A stretch of 64,000 bases of DNA from Symsagittifera roscoffensis (lineage: Eukaryota > Xenacoelomorpha > Acoela > Convolutidae): assembly GCF_963678635.1 (NCBI RefSeq), contig NC_087070.1, positions 12,374,539 through 12,438,538 on the forward strand, read 5' to 3'. Each line of letters starts with the position of its first letter. Position 1 is the first letter of the stretch. A program made the translations under genes and the position numbers. This document shows, in pieces, positions 32,617 through 45,000 of the stretch. The notes under the pieces were generated by a model that made no database searches, was not told where the DNA came from, and saw nothing but the letters and a program-made list of their open reading frames with translations.

Positions 32617-33165
32617 ATTGTTCCGAGTTTTGATACGAAAGAAACGGAATATTAGTGCTCGGGGAGGGTTTTCGTTCTTCAGGCAAATTTCGACTTTTAA
32701 ACTAGCCATTTTTGACGGAATTTTTTAAATATCATTCAAAGGGTATTGTTGTCCCGAGCTGAAATTTGAAAAGATATTTCACCTGTGATCAATTTTCGTA
32801 GAGTTATGAGGGTTGTAAGATTGCCATTTTGGCCATTTTGACCAATTTGGGACAATTAACGCGCGATATAATTCGCGCTATTTACGCGTAAGCGGAGATT
32901 TAATCAGTTTTATAAATTGTTCTAAATTGATTGAACGAAGCTTGTTCGCCATAATTGATTTGTTACAAGGAACGAAATCTATCTTTTTGTACTTTATATG
33001 TGGGAAAGTTATCATTTTTTAGAAAAAAATTTTAGAAAAAAAATTATCATTTTGTTTTAATTCATTTAATTTTTTAAATGTTATTACTGCTGCTCCATAA
33101 ACCTTAAAAGGCAGTCGAAACATTGAGGGCTTCGCCCTGATACGAGCAGTCTTGTATTCAATTTA
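32617..33165 (+). repeat. 'Gcgcgatata' repeat family, copy 1
   Basis: It starts near ATTGTTCCGAGTTTTGATAC and contains GACAATTAACGCGCGATATA and TTACGCGTAAGCGGAGATTT. It ends with the hairpin-forming GAGGGCTTCGCCCTGATACG. It is similar block by block to 50653-51110 and, inverted, to 25745-26270. Confidence 0.75.
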
Positions 33166-33611
33166 AAATGAAAGATGATACTGCTACTGTTTTTTAAGCA
33201 AAATCATCCCTTTAGAATTATCTATAATGGTTTATAAAAGACATCATCGTTTTTTTCTCAAATTAGTTGACATTCTGATATACTTTTATTTCATTGAAAA
33301 CTTGAACGGTGGAATACTTAAACTTTCAGGAAATTTTCTCTGATTGGAAATCTGTTTTTTTTTCTCTCAGGAGTTTTTGTCTTTTTTTATACATTTTTTT
33401 AGCTGCGCCTATTTATGTTCCACCATTTACGTCCCTCCCGCACTTGACTCGCCTTTCAATTGCACACTCTTTGGTATTCGATCTGAATTCGACGTAGAGA
33501 GTGTTGACTAAGCGAGGGATATCACTTTGCAAAAAAAACTGTAAAACTGCTGATTCGAATATTTATAAAAAAAAATTAGCTTCATCGGCTAACCAGCAAG
33601 CTAAGTAGACA

Positions 33612-33668
33612 AGCAAACAAACAAACAAACAAACAATCAAACAAACAAACAAACAAACAAACAAACAA
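33612..33668. repeat. (CAAA)n microsatellite
   Basis: About 14 near-perfect repeats of ACAA/CAAA in a run. Confidence 0.95.
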
Positions 33669-36329
33669 TTAAACAGAAAGCTCTAAATAGCTCGAATCTT
33701 TCAAGAAATAGTTCTGCCTATGGAAGAAAACCAGAATAAAGTAAGATCGGTCTAAACTCCCACCCTCCTCAAACCCCAATTGAGAACTAAGACCACTAAC
33801 TATGAAACTCAAAGGACGGATCCTGTAGATGATTTGACACACGCAGTCAAAAATCCGGAACCCTCAAAGCTCCCCTGGCTCAAGTGATATCAGTTCTCGG
33901 GAGAGCAAATCGCCTTATTAAAATTCAGTAACTAGCGATGGAAACTGGAGGCTGGGTGGCCCTGAAATAAACAGTCCCCAACCCGGTTTCCGAAGTCATT
34001 TCTCGGCCCTCAAAAATTGCAGGAAAACAAATTTTATAGCTGCGATAGGTAGTGACAAGATACATAATCTTATGAAAAAGAACCATTTAGAACGGAGAAA
34101 GAAACTTTATGAACTCCGAAAACCACCCGTAGTCGAAAAATAGGCAATTTATGCAAAAGAATGAGAGAAGGCATATTGACTTTCATGACGGCTTTAAATT
34201 TTAATACAAACCTCAAAGAACTCCCTATGTGAGTAAAGTCCTTTCAGCGACTCCTTCTGGTGTTATTAGCTCTTTTCCGGGTAGAGTGATAAGGGTCAAA
34301 ATAGGATAACTTGGAAATTTTTAATGGGAAACGGACAAAATTTAGTAGGTAGGAAACCATTAGACTCTTACTTCGAACAGGACCGTTTGAACCCTGGTGA
34401 TCCCGGGTTGACCTTTTCTTGACTTTTTGGCATTAAGGCCCAAAACTGTACAGAAAATGCTTGAGTTTAAACATGAAGCAGGCCTGTCGCCAGCTCTAAT
34501 CTTTGAAAATGGGAGTCAATCTCATAATGGAAAATTGGGAGAAAACTAATCGATACGAAACCCATCAGACATCCCATCGATTTTGACCTCGTTTTGGCAA
34601 CGTGATCCTTTAGCTCATTGTACTTTCACGCAAATCTAGTGCTGCAATTGTATTTATATATAAAGTAAAAATAAACAATAGTTATTATTAAGGCCTCAAA
34701 AAATATCGGGTGAAAATACATATCTGAAATTCTCCAAAAATGACGGAGAAACTGAAAAATTTTTTGGAAATTTTTCAGTTTCTTCGGGATTTTTGTCGCA
34801 ATTTTTTGCTCTCTAAATGACGCAAGAATTACAAGGAAAAAGTCTTATCTTTGTCAACAGAATTTAAAAAAAGCATTTTTTCCCGCATTATTTCAGTAAA
34901 TTCAACTTTTTTGTTCGAGCTATTTTTTTTTTCTAAATTTATCAAAACTCAATAAAAACTTTGAATCTTTTCAATCATTATCCAAAGTATATTAGTGAGG
35001 CAATCAGGGGAAGGGGTCTGGTTGCTGACGCCCATGACTTTATATAGCTTGTAAGCATCCGGTCAGCAAGCTATGCATTAAGATAGGGAATAGGTTCTCA
35101 ATGTATTAAGTTAGGCTATAGGTTTCCCAATGTATTAAGATGTGTTATACCCAGTTTCAGATGGTAAGTTTCAAGAACTTTTTGGCGCACCGACTTTAAA
35201 AAAATAGTTTTGCGCTCGACTTAGCCAATAGATGCGCTTCCATTTTAACTCCTACGGTTTGATTTTCTAAGAGCTATATTTTCCTACCAAATTGCTTTAC
35301 CATACAGGAAAATTAAAAAAATCAAATCGTAGGAATTCAGAAAAATTTTGAAACTATTTCAAATTTTTAATTTTTGCAAATGCGTTTTTATGTTGAAAGC
35401 CGAAAAAAAATGGAAGAACAGGTTTCAGATTGTAAGTTTCGATTTAGAGCATGCAAAGGAAAAAACTGAATATTTATTTCATCTCAATTATATCCCCTCG
35501 GGTTATCTAAGGAAAAATTGACAACGGGGGACTATCTTTGACATGTTAACTGTGTCCGCTCCACTTATATACGAGGAAATTTGAAAGCTCCCCACGGATA
35601 ATGGATTTATATCCCACTTAACCTCTTTCCAGATTATCTGCTGGGGAAAACGAAGGACAGCTCACTTCTACTAACTACTTTCATTAATTATTTTATCTTT
35701 TTCGACTTAATTATCTAACGATTATGTATCAAATGTACACTAGTCGTTCCCCACAGTGTTTTTGAAGCGTAAAATGTATTCTTAAGATAATAAAACTTCA
35801 TTTTTTTAATATTAAAATTAGAATTCGTCCAACCAAAATTGCATAGTTATTTCAATAGAAACTTTGTATAAACAAGCAAAAAATATAAATTTCAACCAAT
35901 CAGGTAATTTGGTCAAGATCTAAATTTTACTCCAAATTATTTATTTATTTTGTCATATTCCTTGCTAGGATTAACTTCAAATCTTCTTTATCTTTTATCT
36001 TACAAATACTTGGAAATTTTATTGGAAATTCCAAAAATTTAACCTCCAAAATTGTCAATGGTTTTTTTCCGAATTTTTTTTGTATGTTAACTTTTCTAAC
36101 TCTCTCAGAGTAAGAAATGGAAAGCCTTCTCATCAAGAGTTTTATTCAAACTATTCCAAAAAAATTTAATAAAGAAGAAATGCTGAGTAAATTGCATAAA
36201 ATTATCAGTTTTTGTTAGTTTTTGGTGAAGCATTCGTCGATAATTTTTGTTGAAAAGGAGTAGGGTTTCTTTTTCTAACAAAACAATAAGCAAAATAGTA
36301 GGTTTTATCCAATTGAGTAATCATGTTCC

Positions 36330-36390
<61 letters not shown>

Positions 36391-36420
36391 ATAGTAGTAG
36401 TAGTAGTAGTAGTAGTAGTA
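36330..36420. repeat. (TAG)n microsatellite, ~30 copies
   Basis: An almost pure run of TAG with one TAA. On the minus strand it encodes poly-Leu inside an open frame (36305-36622), which is an artefact at that end. It directly abuts the capsid-like pseudogene. Confidence 0.97.
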
Positions 36421-37200
36421 TAGGATTTAGAGCATCTGCTCTAGTTTTACTTTTGATAGTTTGCACAAAATAGAAACTATTCATCTTTGCAATTCTTAGC
36501 TGATTCACATATAAAAACAAAGATAGTTTGATACTAAGTTCTGGATAATGCAACGGTTCAGCTGCATCTCCTAGTGAAGTCAAAGAAAAAAATAGAACAA
36601 AGTGACTTTCAAAATCTTCCATAGGACGTCCTGGAAGTTCTTAGTTAATCTGCATTAGTTTAAGTGTTGTGATATAGGGGCTCTTCCACACCGAATAATT
36701 CTAAGCTCTCTCAAGTTAAAATGTTGATAATTGAAAAAATTTTTATAAAAAGATCCTGCACCAGAAAAAGTTTTACTGAATAAATTGGTTTTGACGAGAT
36801 GAATAAAAGTTTCTGCTATAGTTTCGATGTATTTGTAATGGACAAATTCTTTTTCCAGACTCCATTGCAAATTTTGATGATTAGGTACAACTGCTAAAAG
36901 TTTAACAGTAAGCAGCGAACTATCAAGAATAATCAGACCATTCGTTGAGTCATCCATCAGACAGCATGTAAAAATTAGATCTAGCTCAAACTAATTTAAT
37001 TTGAACTTTGGTATTTGATGGTAACACTTTTTCACAAACAAATAAATCAAGGACAAGCCTATCGTATAAAAAAAGTTATCTCTGTTCCTAAGGACATTTC
37101 CTCTATCAGTGAACGGATATATATCAAATGCTTCCGGAAATTCTTCAAAAAAAATCCATGACCGAAATTTCAAAAATCAATTACTCCTTTATTACTCACT
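36420..37200 (-). pseudogene. Polinton-like major-capsid-type gene, broken
   Basis: Minus-strand frames resemble the double-jelly-roll capsid-type protein encoded by Polinton/Maverick elements. One block around 37030-37090 reads in a third frame with a 'VLPSNTKVQIKLV' core. A second block is 36655-36957, with 'LDSSLLTVKLLAV' and, at its end, 'FNYQHFNLRELRI'. At least one frameshift and in-frame stops separate the blocks. A TAG microsatellite has replaced the 3' end. It is an old genomic relic that cannot make particles. The assignment is from pattern memory, not alignment. Confidence 0.55.
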
Positions 37201-37719
37201 GCCGACAAGTTGAATTCGTTCGACATTTGTGCTTCATGATGATACATACCATTGGCGTTATAAGCCTTTGTTTTGGTTAAAATAAACTTAACAACTGGAC
37301 AGCAGAAAATAAGGTAGATTGTTTTAATAAATTAAGTAAGGTTCTGGTTTCTCATCTGAGTCATCCCCTAATTTTGCTTGTTTTCTTTTTTTTTGTTTTA
37401 TGAAAGCGTCAAACAAATTGCATTTGAATAGTTTCAGATTTAAACTGTGGCGGGTATCATGCATCCCAAATGAAGATTACGGTCTGTCTCAAATTCAAAC
37501 TCAAAACTGCTTTCATCCCGAGAAGTACTGGGAAACAAACCTTGTTACTGGGAAACACTGCTTCCAAAATGGAAAACTAAAAAAATCTCTACAGAAGAAT
37601 TTGTAAAAGCTCCGTACCAAAAATGGTTACTTTAGTCCAAATTCAATTAATTTGTCAAAAACGTCTTTCCGTCTACTCTTTCAAGAAATGGTTCTACTAG
37701 TTCTACGCCTAGACTTCTT

Positions 37720-38320
37720 TTTTTTACCTAATGGTTCTCAAACTGATTTTGTTTGCCTTTTTACTTTGGAAATGAACGCAATACAACATAGAACGTAGTA
37801 AATGAGTTTTTGTATCGCCTACTAAATTATATTCTACAAGATCACAATATATATAGTCAGGGAATGTATTCTTGTAATGTCGTAAAAATAATGGGGGATA
37901 ATTGGGTCCTTTTCCGTTCAGTATAACTCCTGTCTGATTTTGCTCTAATCACAACTAAACAAAGGACTTGAAACAACACTTTGATAGATAAACACCGATT
38001 AATCCTCAGGTAAATAACTGGCTACTTTTTTGTAAAACCTTATCTACTGATATATATATTCCAATTATTTGAATTTTGTGTTTTTCTAGAACTTTCCGAA
38101 CTTTGTCCTTCATGGCTGCAACTAAACCAACACTACTTGTATACAATCTAGGTTCAATATGCATCATTTCAATCTTTCTTTTTTTCCTCACTACTGTGTC
38201 TATGAGTGTAAACTTTTTTTCAGTAGCGTTTTGGAATAATAAAACGTACGATACTTCTGAAATAGGAACAAAAACACCATTCTCCTTTATGATGTATTTG
38301 TTCCGCTAAAAAAATTGTGA
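37720..38320 (-). pseudogene. Second Polinton-like structural gene, broken
   Basis: Two minus-strand stretches, 38310-38006 (ending in a stop) and about 37870-37730 ('DYIYCDLVEYNLVGDTKTHL'), look like parts of a protein that often sits beside the integrase in such elements. A stop and a frame change separate them. The corresponding piece in the second tandem copy is at 40934-40719. The function is presumed structural; this is inference. Confidence 0.5.
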
Positions 38321-38439
38321 AACAACTGAAAGTATTATACGGATAACAATTAAAAGAAGCATTAAAAACTAACACAACAGTAAAAAAAATCCATGACTAC
38401 TACATGATAGAAATTTAATATGAAAAAAGATCCTTTTTT

Positions 38440-39145
38440 AATTTGAACACTTACATAGCTCTTTTCGTCAAATGTCCAAGACTCTTTTTCTTCTCTGAGA
38501 TATTTGATGATTTTTTTGCTGTTTTTTTGTAGATATTGATGATTTTTGAAGTTTTTCTACTGTACACTGGGGCTTGTATCCTTATCGAAACGAAATATCT
38601 TTTTTCTAGAATTCTCAACCTATGCCCATTTTTGATATTTAGTTTCGTATGTTTCATAAACGATTGGAAACACAATTGATAAGAAATCAATTTTTTCTCA
38701 TCATACAGAGTTTTGCTATGACCAATTTTTACTATGATCTAATGTTAAAACAAACAGTTGCATCTTAGGAACAAATTTTTTACTATGATTTTCAATATAA
38801 CGATATAGTTTATGTTTTGCAGACTGAATTGCTCTCTCTGCATTTTTGAATAGGTTTCAATGTCTTTTTCCTCGCAAAATTCCTTGGCAGTTCCCCCAGG
38901 TTAAGTTTGTTTATCAACCCCACAATTTTTCAACAGTTGTTTTTCCGATTATTTGTTTTTCTTAAAGCTTGCAAAGTGTATTTGTTCTATTTTGTTTCAT
39001 TGTTTGAACTCTGACAAATCTCGAAAAATTATCTACAGCAACTAATAAATACATGCCTCCATTGTTTTGACTAGCTAGCTTGTCTACAAAAACCAAGTCT
39101 ATACACCATATTTCAATGATTTATTTAGAAAAAGCTTGCAAAAGT
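38440..39145 (-). pseudogene. Integrase of the Polinton-like element, broken
   Basis: Reading minus, about 39110-38970 gives 'IWCIDLVFVDKLASQNNGG' and 'YLLVAVDNFSRFVRV', the first half of an rve/DDE integrase core with its first Asp. Further on, 'AKEFCEEKDIE' and, in another frame, 'ERAIQSAKHKLYRYIENH' give the third catalytic Glu region. Stops and at least two frameshifts interrupt it. The C-terminal part runs to about 38450. The family (Polinton-type or another cellular rve integrase) needs an alignment. Confidence 0.65.
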
Positions 39146-39916
39146 TTGATTTTTCAAGGACGAGATTCACTGTACTTAAAAATCAAAAAAAAGTATGCAA
39201 ATATTGGCGATGTTCCGAATAAGGCTGATACAAAAGCGAACCAGAATTTGAAATTTTGCTGTCAAAAAATTGCAATAAAAATCGTCTAATTTGATAATGG
39301 GTTTTTGATGAAGCGAAATTCTAACTCCACATATCGCATATTTTTTGCATATTTTTTCTCTATTGTTGAAAGTTAAAATCTAGATTGATTACAATTCTAA
39401 ATTTTATCTTGATTGATTCCATTGTTGTTTTTGCAAATTACTTATTGCACTGATTAACTGTTGTTAGTTTTTCAACATGATATGGTAACTAAGCTAAACC
39501 GACAACACTTAACCAAGCAAACGACAAGCTTTCATTTTTTTGATATGCAACGTTTTTCAGCCGGAAAAATCCAGGCCAGGTCCATACTTAGAACCGTTGT
39601 TGTACCAAACGTAATTCAGGATTAAATAATATTGAATTAATTTTAACCAAATTATTTCAATTTGTTTGCGACGTTCTGCTAATGCTTGTCAATCTCAAGC
39701 GTAATACATAATAAAACAGAAAAAATTTAGTTCTAAGAATTTCACGCTTCAGTTACCTCTTTCTAAGTCAAAGTTTTTTGTTTTTCAAGGTTCAGCTGAG
39801 CACAAAACAGTTTGCTCTGTTAATTTAACTCTACAATGAATGAGCGTGTTTATGAGTGAGCAATGCGTTTACAGTCTCACACAAAATTGGAAGTTTGATT
39901 TTTCAAGAACGAGGTT

Positions 39917-42320
39917 CAGACAGCATGTAAAAATTAGATCTAGCTCAAATTAGTTTATTTTGAACTTTGGTATTTGATGGTAACACTTTTTCACAAATAA
40001 ATAAATCAAGGACAAGCCTATCTTATAAAAAAAGTTATCTCTGTTCCTAAGGACATTTCCTCTATCAGTGAACGGATATATATCAAATGCTTCCGGAAAT
40101 TCTTCAAAAAAAATCCATGACCGAAATTTCAAAAATCAATTACTCCTTTTTTACTCACTGCCGACAAGTTGAATTCGTTCGATATTTGTGCTTCATGATG
40201 ATACATACCATTGGCGTTATAAGCCTTTGTTTTGGTTAAAATAAACTTAACAACTGGACAGCAGAAAATAAGGTAGATTGTTTTAATAAATTAAGTAAGG
40301 TTCTGGTTTCTCATCTGAGTCATCCCCTAATTTTGCTTGTTTTCTTTTTTTTGTTTTATGAAAGCGTCAAACAAATTGCATTTGAATAGTTTCAGATTTA
40401 AACTGTGGCGGGTATCATGCATCCCAAATGAAGATTACGGTCTGTCTCAAATTCAAACTCAAAACTGCTTTCATCTCGAGAAGTACTGGGAAACAAACCT
40501 TGTTACTGGGAAACACTGCTTCCAAAATGGAAAACTAAAAAAATCTCTAAAGAAGAATTTGTAAAAGCTCCGTACCAAAAATGGTTACTTTAGTCCAAAT
40601 TCAATTAATTTGTCAAAAACGTCTTTCCGTCTACTCTTTCAAGAAATGGTTCTACTAGTTCTACGCCTAGACTTCTTTTTTCCACCTAATGGTTCTCAAA
40701 CTGATTTTGTTTGCCTTTTTACTTTGGAAATGAACGCAATACAACATAGAACGTAGTAAATGAGTTTTTGTATCGCCTACTAATTATATATTCTATAAGA
40801 TCACAATATATGTAATCAGGGAATGTATCATTGTTATGTCGTGAAAATAGTGGGGATAATTTGGTCCTTATCCGTTTAATATAACTCCTGTCTGATTTTG
40901 CTCTAGTCACAACTAAAAAAATGAATTGAATCAAAACTTTGATAGATAAACACCGATTAATCCTCAGGTAAATGACTGGCTATTTTTTAATAAAATCTTA
41001 TCTACTGATATATATATATATTCCAATTATTTCAATTTTGTGTACTTCTAGATCTTTCCGAACTTTGTCCTTCATTGCTGCAACTAAACCAACTCTACTT
41101 GTATACAATCCAGGTTTAAAATGCATCATTTAAATTTTTCTTTTTTCCCTCACTACTGTGTCTATGAGTGTAAACTTTTCAGTAGCGTTTTGGAATAATA
41201 AAACGTACGATACTTCTGAAATAGGAACAAAAACTCCATTCTCTTTTATGATGTATTTGTTCCGCTAGAAAAATTGTGAAACAACTGAGAGAATAATAAC
41301 AGAGGGGATAACAATTAAAAGAAGCATTAAAAACTAACACAACAGTAAACAAAATCCATGACTACTGAACGATAGAAATTTAATTTGAGATTTTTTTTTC
41401 TTAAAGATTGCAAAGTGTTTTTGTCCTATTTTGTTTCATTGTTTGAACTCTGACAAATTCTGAAAAATTATCTACAGCAACTAATAAATCCTTCCCTCCA
41501 TTGTTTTGACTAGCTAGCTTGTCTACAAAAGCCAAGTCTATTCACCATATTTCATTGATATATTTAGAAAAATCTTGCAAAAAGTTTCATTTTTCAAGGA
41601 CTAGATTCATTGTACATAAAATTCAAAAAAAGTATGCAAAATATTGGCGATGTTCCGACTGAGGCTGAAAAAATTGAGAACCAGAATTTGAAATTTTACT
41701 GTCAAAAAAATTGCAATAAAATCGTCTTATTTGATAATGGGTTTTTGATGAATCGAAATTCTAACACCACATATCGAATATTTTTCGCATATTTTTCCTC
41801 TATTGTTGAAAGTTAAAATCTTGATTGATTACAATTCTTAATTTTATCTTGATTGATTCCATTAATGTTTTTGCAAATTACTTTTTGCACTGATTTACTG
41901 TTGTTAATTTTTCAACATGATATGGTAACTAAGCTAAACCGAAAACACATAACCAAGCAAACGACAAGCTTTCATTTTTATGATATGCGACGTTTTTCAG
42001 CCGGAAAAATCCAGGCCAGTTTCATACTTGGAACCGTTGTTGTACCAAACCTAAACCAAGATTAAATAATATTGAACTAATTGTAATCAAATTATTTCAA
42101 TTTGTTTGCGACGTTCTGTTAATGCTTGTGAATCTCAAGCGTAATACATAATAATACAGAAAAAATTTAGTTCTAAGAATTTCACGCTTCAGTTACCTCT
42201 TTCTAAGTCAAATTCTTTTGTTTTTCAAGATTCAACTGAGCACAAAACATTTCGCTCTGTTAATATAACTCTACAATGAATGAACGTGTTTATGAGTGAA
42301 CAATGCGTCAACTTTTTCGA
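39917..42320. repeat. Tandem duplication, unit 2 (~2.4 kb, internally deleted)
   Basis: It matches 36958-38400 and then about 38965-39880 of unit 1. About 550 bp, corresponding to 38410-38960, are missing at around 41390-41400. The missing part includes the second half of the integrase. Confidence 0.88.
39950..41565 (-). pseudogene. Second copy of the Polinton-like genes
   Basis: It carries the same order as unit 1. An integrase N-terminal stretch lies at about 41400-41560, structural-gene remnants at 41270-40950 and 40934-40719 ('FPDYIYCDLIEYIIS'), and a capsid-type stretch at 40132-39950. The integrase lacks its catalytic C-terminal half because of the deletion. All frames are broken. Confidence 0.5.
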
Positions 42321-42479
42321 TGTTTCGAGTAAGGCTGAAAAAGTTTGATTAGGGTACAACAATGTGAATTTTTACCGGTAAAAAGAATTTTTGGAAAAAA
42401 TGGCTAGCAGTGACAAAAAGCAAATTATCTAAATCACCACATGACCAACTCTTGAAATAGAAAAATCAAACTATAAATT

Positions 42480-43640
42480 ATCAAGTCCAAGAGCTATTTG
42501 TCTCAGACAGTTCGCGTTGAATCTTGAGATCTTATTTTTCTTATCTTTTGCTAATGGATCTCAGGCATCGGAAACGAATTGTTGTCTGGAGAAATTTTTT
42601 TTGTTCGACGATGGTCACTCAATTGATGATTTGGATAATTCAAATTGATAAAGATTGGCAACAAGTTTTTCAGAATTTTCCACAGATGGTATGATCTTTA
42701 TCAGTCTATGGAGATTTCGAACGTCAAAAACAAGAAAAGTTCAGTGTCAAAAAAGTAAAAGCGAAAAAAATCTAACTGCAGCAAAATTCAGAAAAACCAA
42801 ATTTCATGCTACTGCATTTTTGGCGAAGAAAAGATGCCGCGTTTTTTTTGACAACTTGCTAACAAACTTACTGCTGCTACCAGTCATGGTATTTTGCTTT
42901 GAAACGGTACAAAAAACTGGGTTTTACCTTTAAAAATCAAACCAGTTCAACTTTTCTTCAGCCATCTATTTTTTGTTTTACTTGGAAAAAATAGAACTGA
43001 CTGAAATACCCAGCCAATGCGGTCAGCGTCGTGGGGTCAAATGCCTGTAGCTAATCCTAGGCAGAGTTGCTAACTTCATTTGAACCTAGTTATTTGTAAA
43101 TAATTTGCAGCCAATTTTGGTATGAGGCTTGTTTTTGATGGAATGCAATGTATTTATTTTATTATGTATTTATTATGGGATTTCAAAACAAAATTTGATT
43201 AAAGAAACAGCAAACATATCGTTTCTGTTATTTGTCTCTAATTTACTTGAATTCTAAATTTTTGCACATTTCAATCTAAGACATCAGGCATTGGAATTGA
43301 ATTGTTGTCAGGAGACAAACGTTTTTTTCGACGACGATCTCTCAATTGATGATTTGAATAATCTAAATGATAAAAGCTGGTAACAAAATTTTTAGAATGT
43401 TCCAAATGTTGCATGATCGTTTCCCATCTAAAAAGAATTCAAACGGCAAAAACGTGAAGATTTCACTGCCAACAAATTTTATGCGAAACTCAGACAACTT
43501 AAATCATCACAAGACAAATTTCTGAAAAAAGTTTTTCACATTATAAAAACATCGAAACTAAGAGTCACTTGTCTCAACCAGTTCGCATTGCATCTTGAGA
43601 TTCACACAAGATTTTCACACATTTCTTCGATCTTGGATAT
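42480..43640. repeat. Imperfect direct duplication (~480 bp halves)
   Basis: 42485-42720 and 43255-43620 share words such as CGAATTGTTGTC/GAATTGTTGTC, CTCAATTGATGATTTG, and TTGTCTC..CAGTTCGC followed by ATCTTGAGAT. Divergence is high. The plus-strand frame 42655-42933 (92 codons, Lys/Arg-rich) lies in the first half and is not preserved in the second, so I do not call it a gene. Confidence 0.6.
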
Positions 43641-44297
43641 CAGGCAGTAAATAACTCATTTCTCTAATACGCATATAGCTAGATCAAGCTGTTCAAATAA
43701 GGCATACTTTTTTTTACCAAACAGAAGGACTTAGGTTTCAAAAATGTTAAGCAAAAACAAATCGAAACTTCAATCAAAAACTTCACCTCCAAAAGTTTGA
43801 AGGAAAATCTAGCTCGCTATTCTTACCTGTCGATTGTTTCATTGACTTTAAAAATGAAATAAGCATTGTAATAAAGAAAAACCGAATATAATCAGTAAAC
43901 AAAACAGCGTCATACTTTTGAGCAATTTAACGCAAAACACTAGCATTTGTATTTCATGTCAGTTTTTCAATCTATCAACACAAAAAAGGTTCACAGAGTT
44001 CATTTGTTTGGAGAGAAAAAGTTGGACGCAGTTCATCTGTCTAGCCCTGATTCTTCCACCGATGTGAACTTGTGATGTGCGCCTTGCATGTTAGGATCCC
44101 GGGCAGGCACCGGCGGTGGGTTCTCGGAATTTATGCAGCCACTTGCTCCTGCGGAAATACAAGAAGCATTAGTAGCATTTTTAAACCCGTTAAAATTCTG
44201 CGGGTTAAATTCTCTGTGATTCTGTGGTTAAACCCGTTTTATACAATTTTCCTATGTTTCTTAGGGTACAAGAACCAGGACTGCAACAATAAACGAA
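43641..44297. other. No gene seen
   Basis: AT-rich sequence without recognisable coding, splice or transposon signals. A GC-richer patch at 44080-44160 (GGATCCCGGGCAGGCACCGG) stands out but is not identified. Confidence 0.4.
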
Positions 44298-44360
44298 ACT
44301 GAGACAAATATGATCAAGAAACACAACTGAATAGTGTTTCTTGATCATACTTGCCTCAGT
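44298..44360. repeat. 27 bp-arm hairpin
   Basis: ACTGAGACAAATATGATCAA and the following seven bases pair with 44334-44360 with two mismatches around a 9-base loop. The surrounding DNA is unassigned. It could be a foldback remnant or a transcribed stem-loop. Confidence 0.85.
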
Positions 44361-45000
44361 GTAATTTCTTCTGATCAGAATGCGAATTTAGGAGCTTCAA
44401 ACTTGATCGATCATTGGGCTTTAAAGGCCAATGAACTCCTGAATGCGCAACTGCTAACCTTAAAGCTGCTTCACTTGCCTTTTCTAGCCTCCGGTCCTAC
44501 TCAATGCAGGACCAACCGTGGGCGAGGGGTGTCATTCAAGCCGGTCACACCTTGAGGAGCCGGATGACACTGGACCTATCCAACCGTGACCGAAAAGGAT
44601 TTCGAACGCACGACCTTCATTCGTCCTCATTTTTCACATAAAATAATTTCCTTATAGAACTTCTGGAAACCAGTCACGTGTGATGATAAAAATCAATCGG
44701 ATATTTTCAAAAAATAAACTTAAAGCATCCACAGTCAAAAGGTTTCTAGAAAGAAACATAACGAAGAATCTTAAAACCAAGCAAATATTAAATTCTATTT
44801 CGAGTCCTTAACCCTTAAATTCCAATTGCACTAGCGCCTAACTGGTATGTTTGTAATACTCTCGTATTCTCAACCGTTTAGTTAATCTTTGCTAGCGGTC
44901 CCTTTGCAGCTAAAGCTTCTCCTGAAAAACGACTATATATATTATAAGCAGAAAAGGCATTGGATGAAACCGACTTATATTGTAACTTCGGTAAAAAACT
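44361..45000. other. Possible SINE remnant, otherwise no gene
   Basis: On the minus strand 44600-44620 reads GTGCGTTCGAAATCC, close to a tRNA B-box, next to a GC-richer stretch (44470-44590) unlike its surroundings. No A-box was confirmed. The 73-codon frame 44334-44555 is probably chance. Confidence 0.35.

Larger units (their letters stand above)
31622..35944. other. Gene-free stretch with repeat copies
   Basis: It contains the dispersed repeat at 32617-33165, a CAAA microsatellite at 33612-33668 and otherwise AT-rich DNA. I find no splice-framed coding segment. The 5' regulatory region of the BCCT gene would be expected just above 31621, but no distinct promoter motif stands out. Confidence 0.5.
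36958..39916. repeat. Tandem duplication, unit 1 (2959 bp)
   Basis: It starts CAGACAGCATGTAAAAATTA at 36958. The same sequence restarts at 39917. The two units are nearly identical over long stretches (for example 37000-37620 versus 39960-40570), so the duplication is much younger than the decay of the genes inside it. Confidence 0.9.

Noticed and set aside
33600-33670. Possible CRISPR-like or telomeric repeat
   Set aside because: It is a plain CAAA microsatellite; no spacer structure and not a telomere motif.
36305-36622. Minus-strand ORF with ~30 Leu
   Set aside because: The Leu run is the TAG microsatellite read backwards; the remainder overlaps the capsid-like relic.
36991-37173. 60-codon ORF conserved in the second tandem unit (39950-40132)
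   Set aside because: Conservation is due to the recent tandem duplication; the capsid-like reading lies in a different frame.
37400-37606. Plus-strand 68-codon ORF also present at 40337-40564
   Set aside because: Same reason: it is duplicated with the unit, antisense to the structural-gene relic, with no recognisable domain.
42655-42933. 92-codon Lys/Arg-rich ORF as a gene
   Set aside because: It is not preserved in the neighbouring duplicated copy, and has no domain or splice context.
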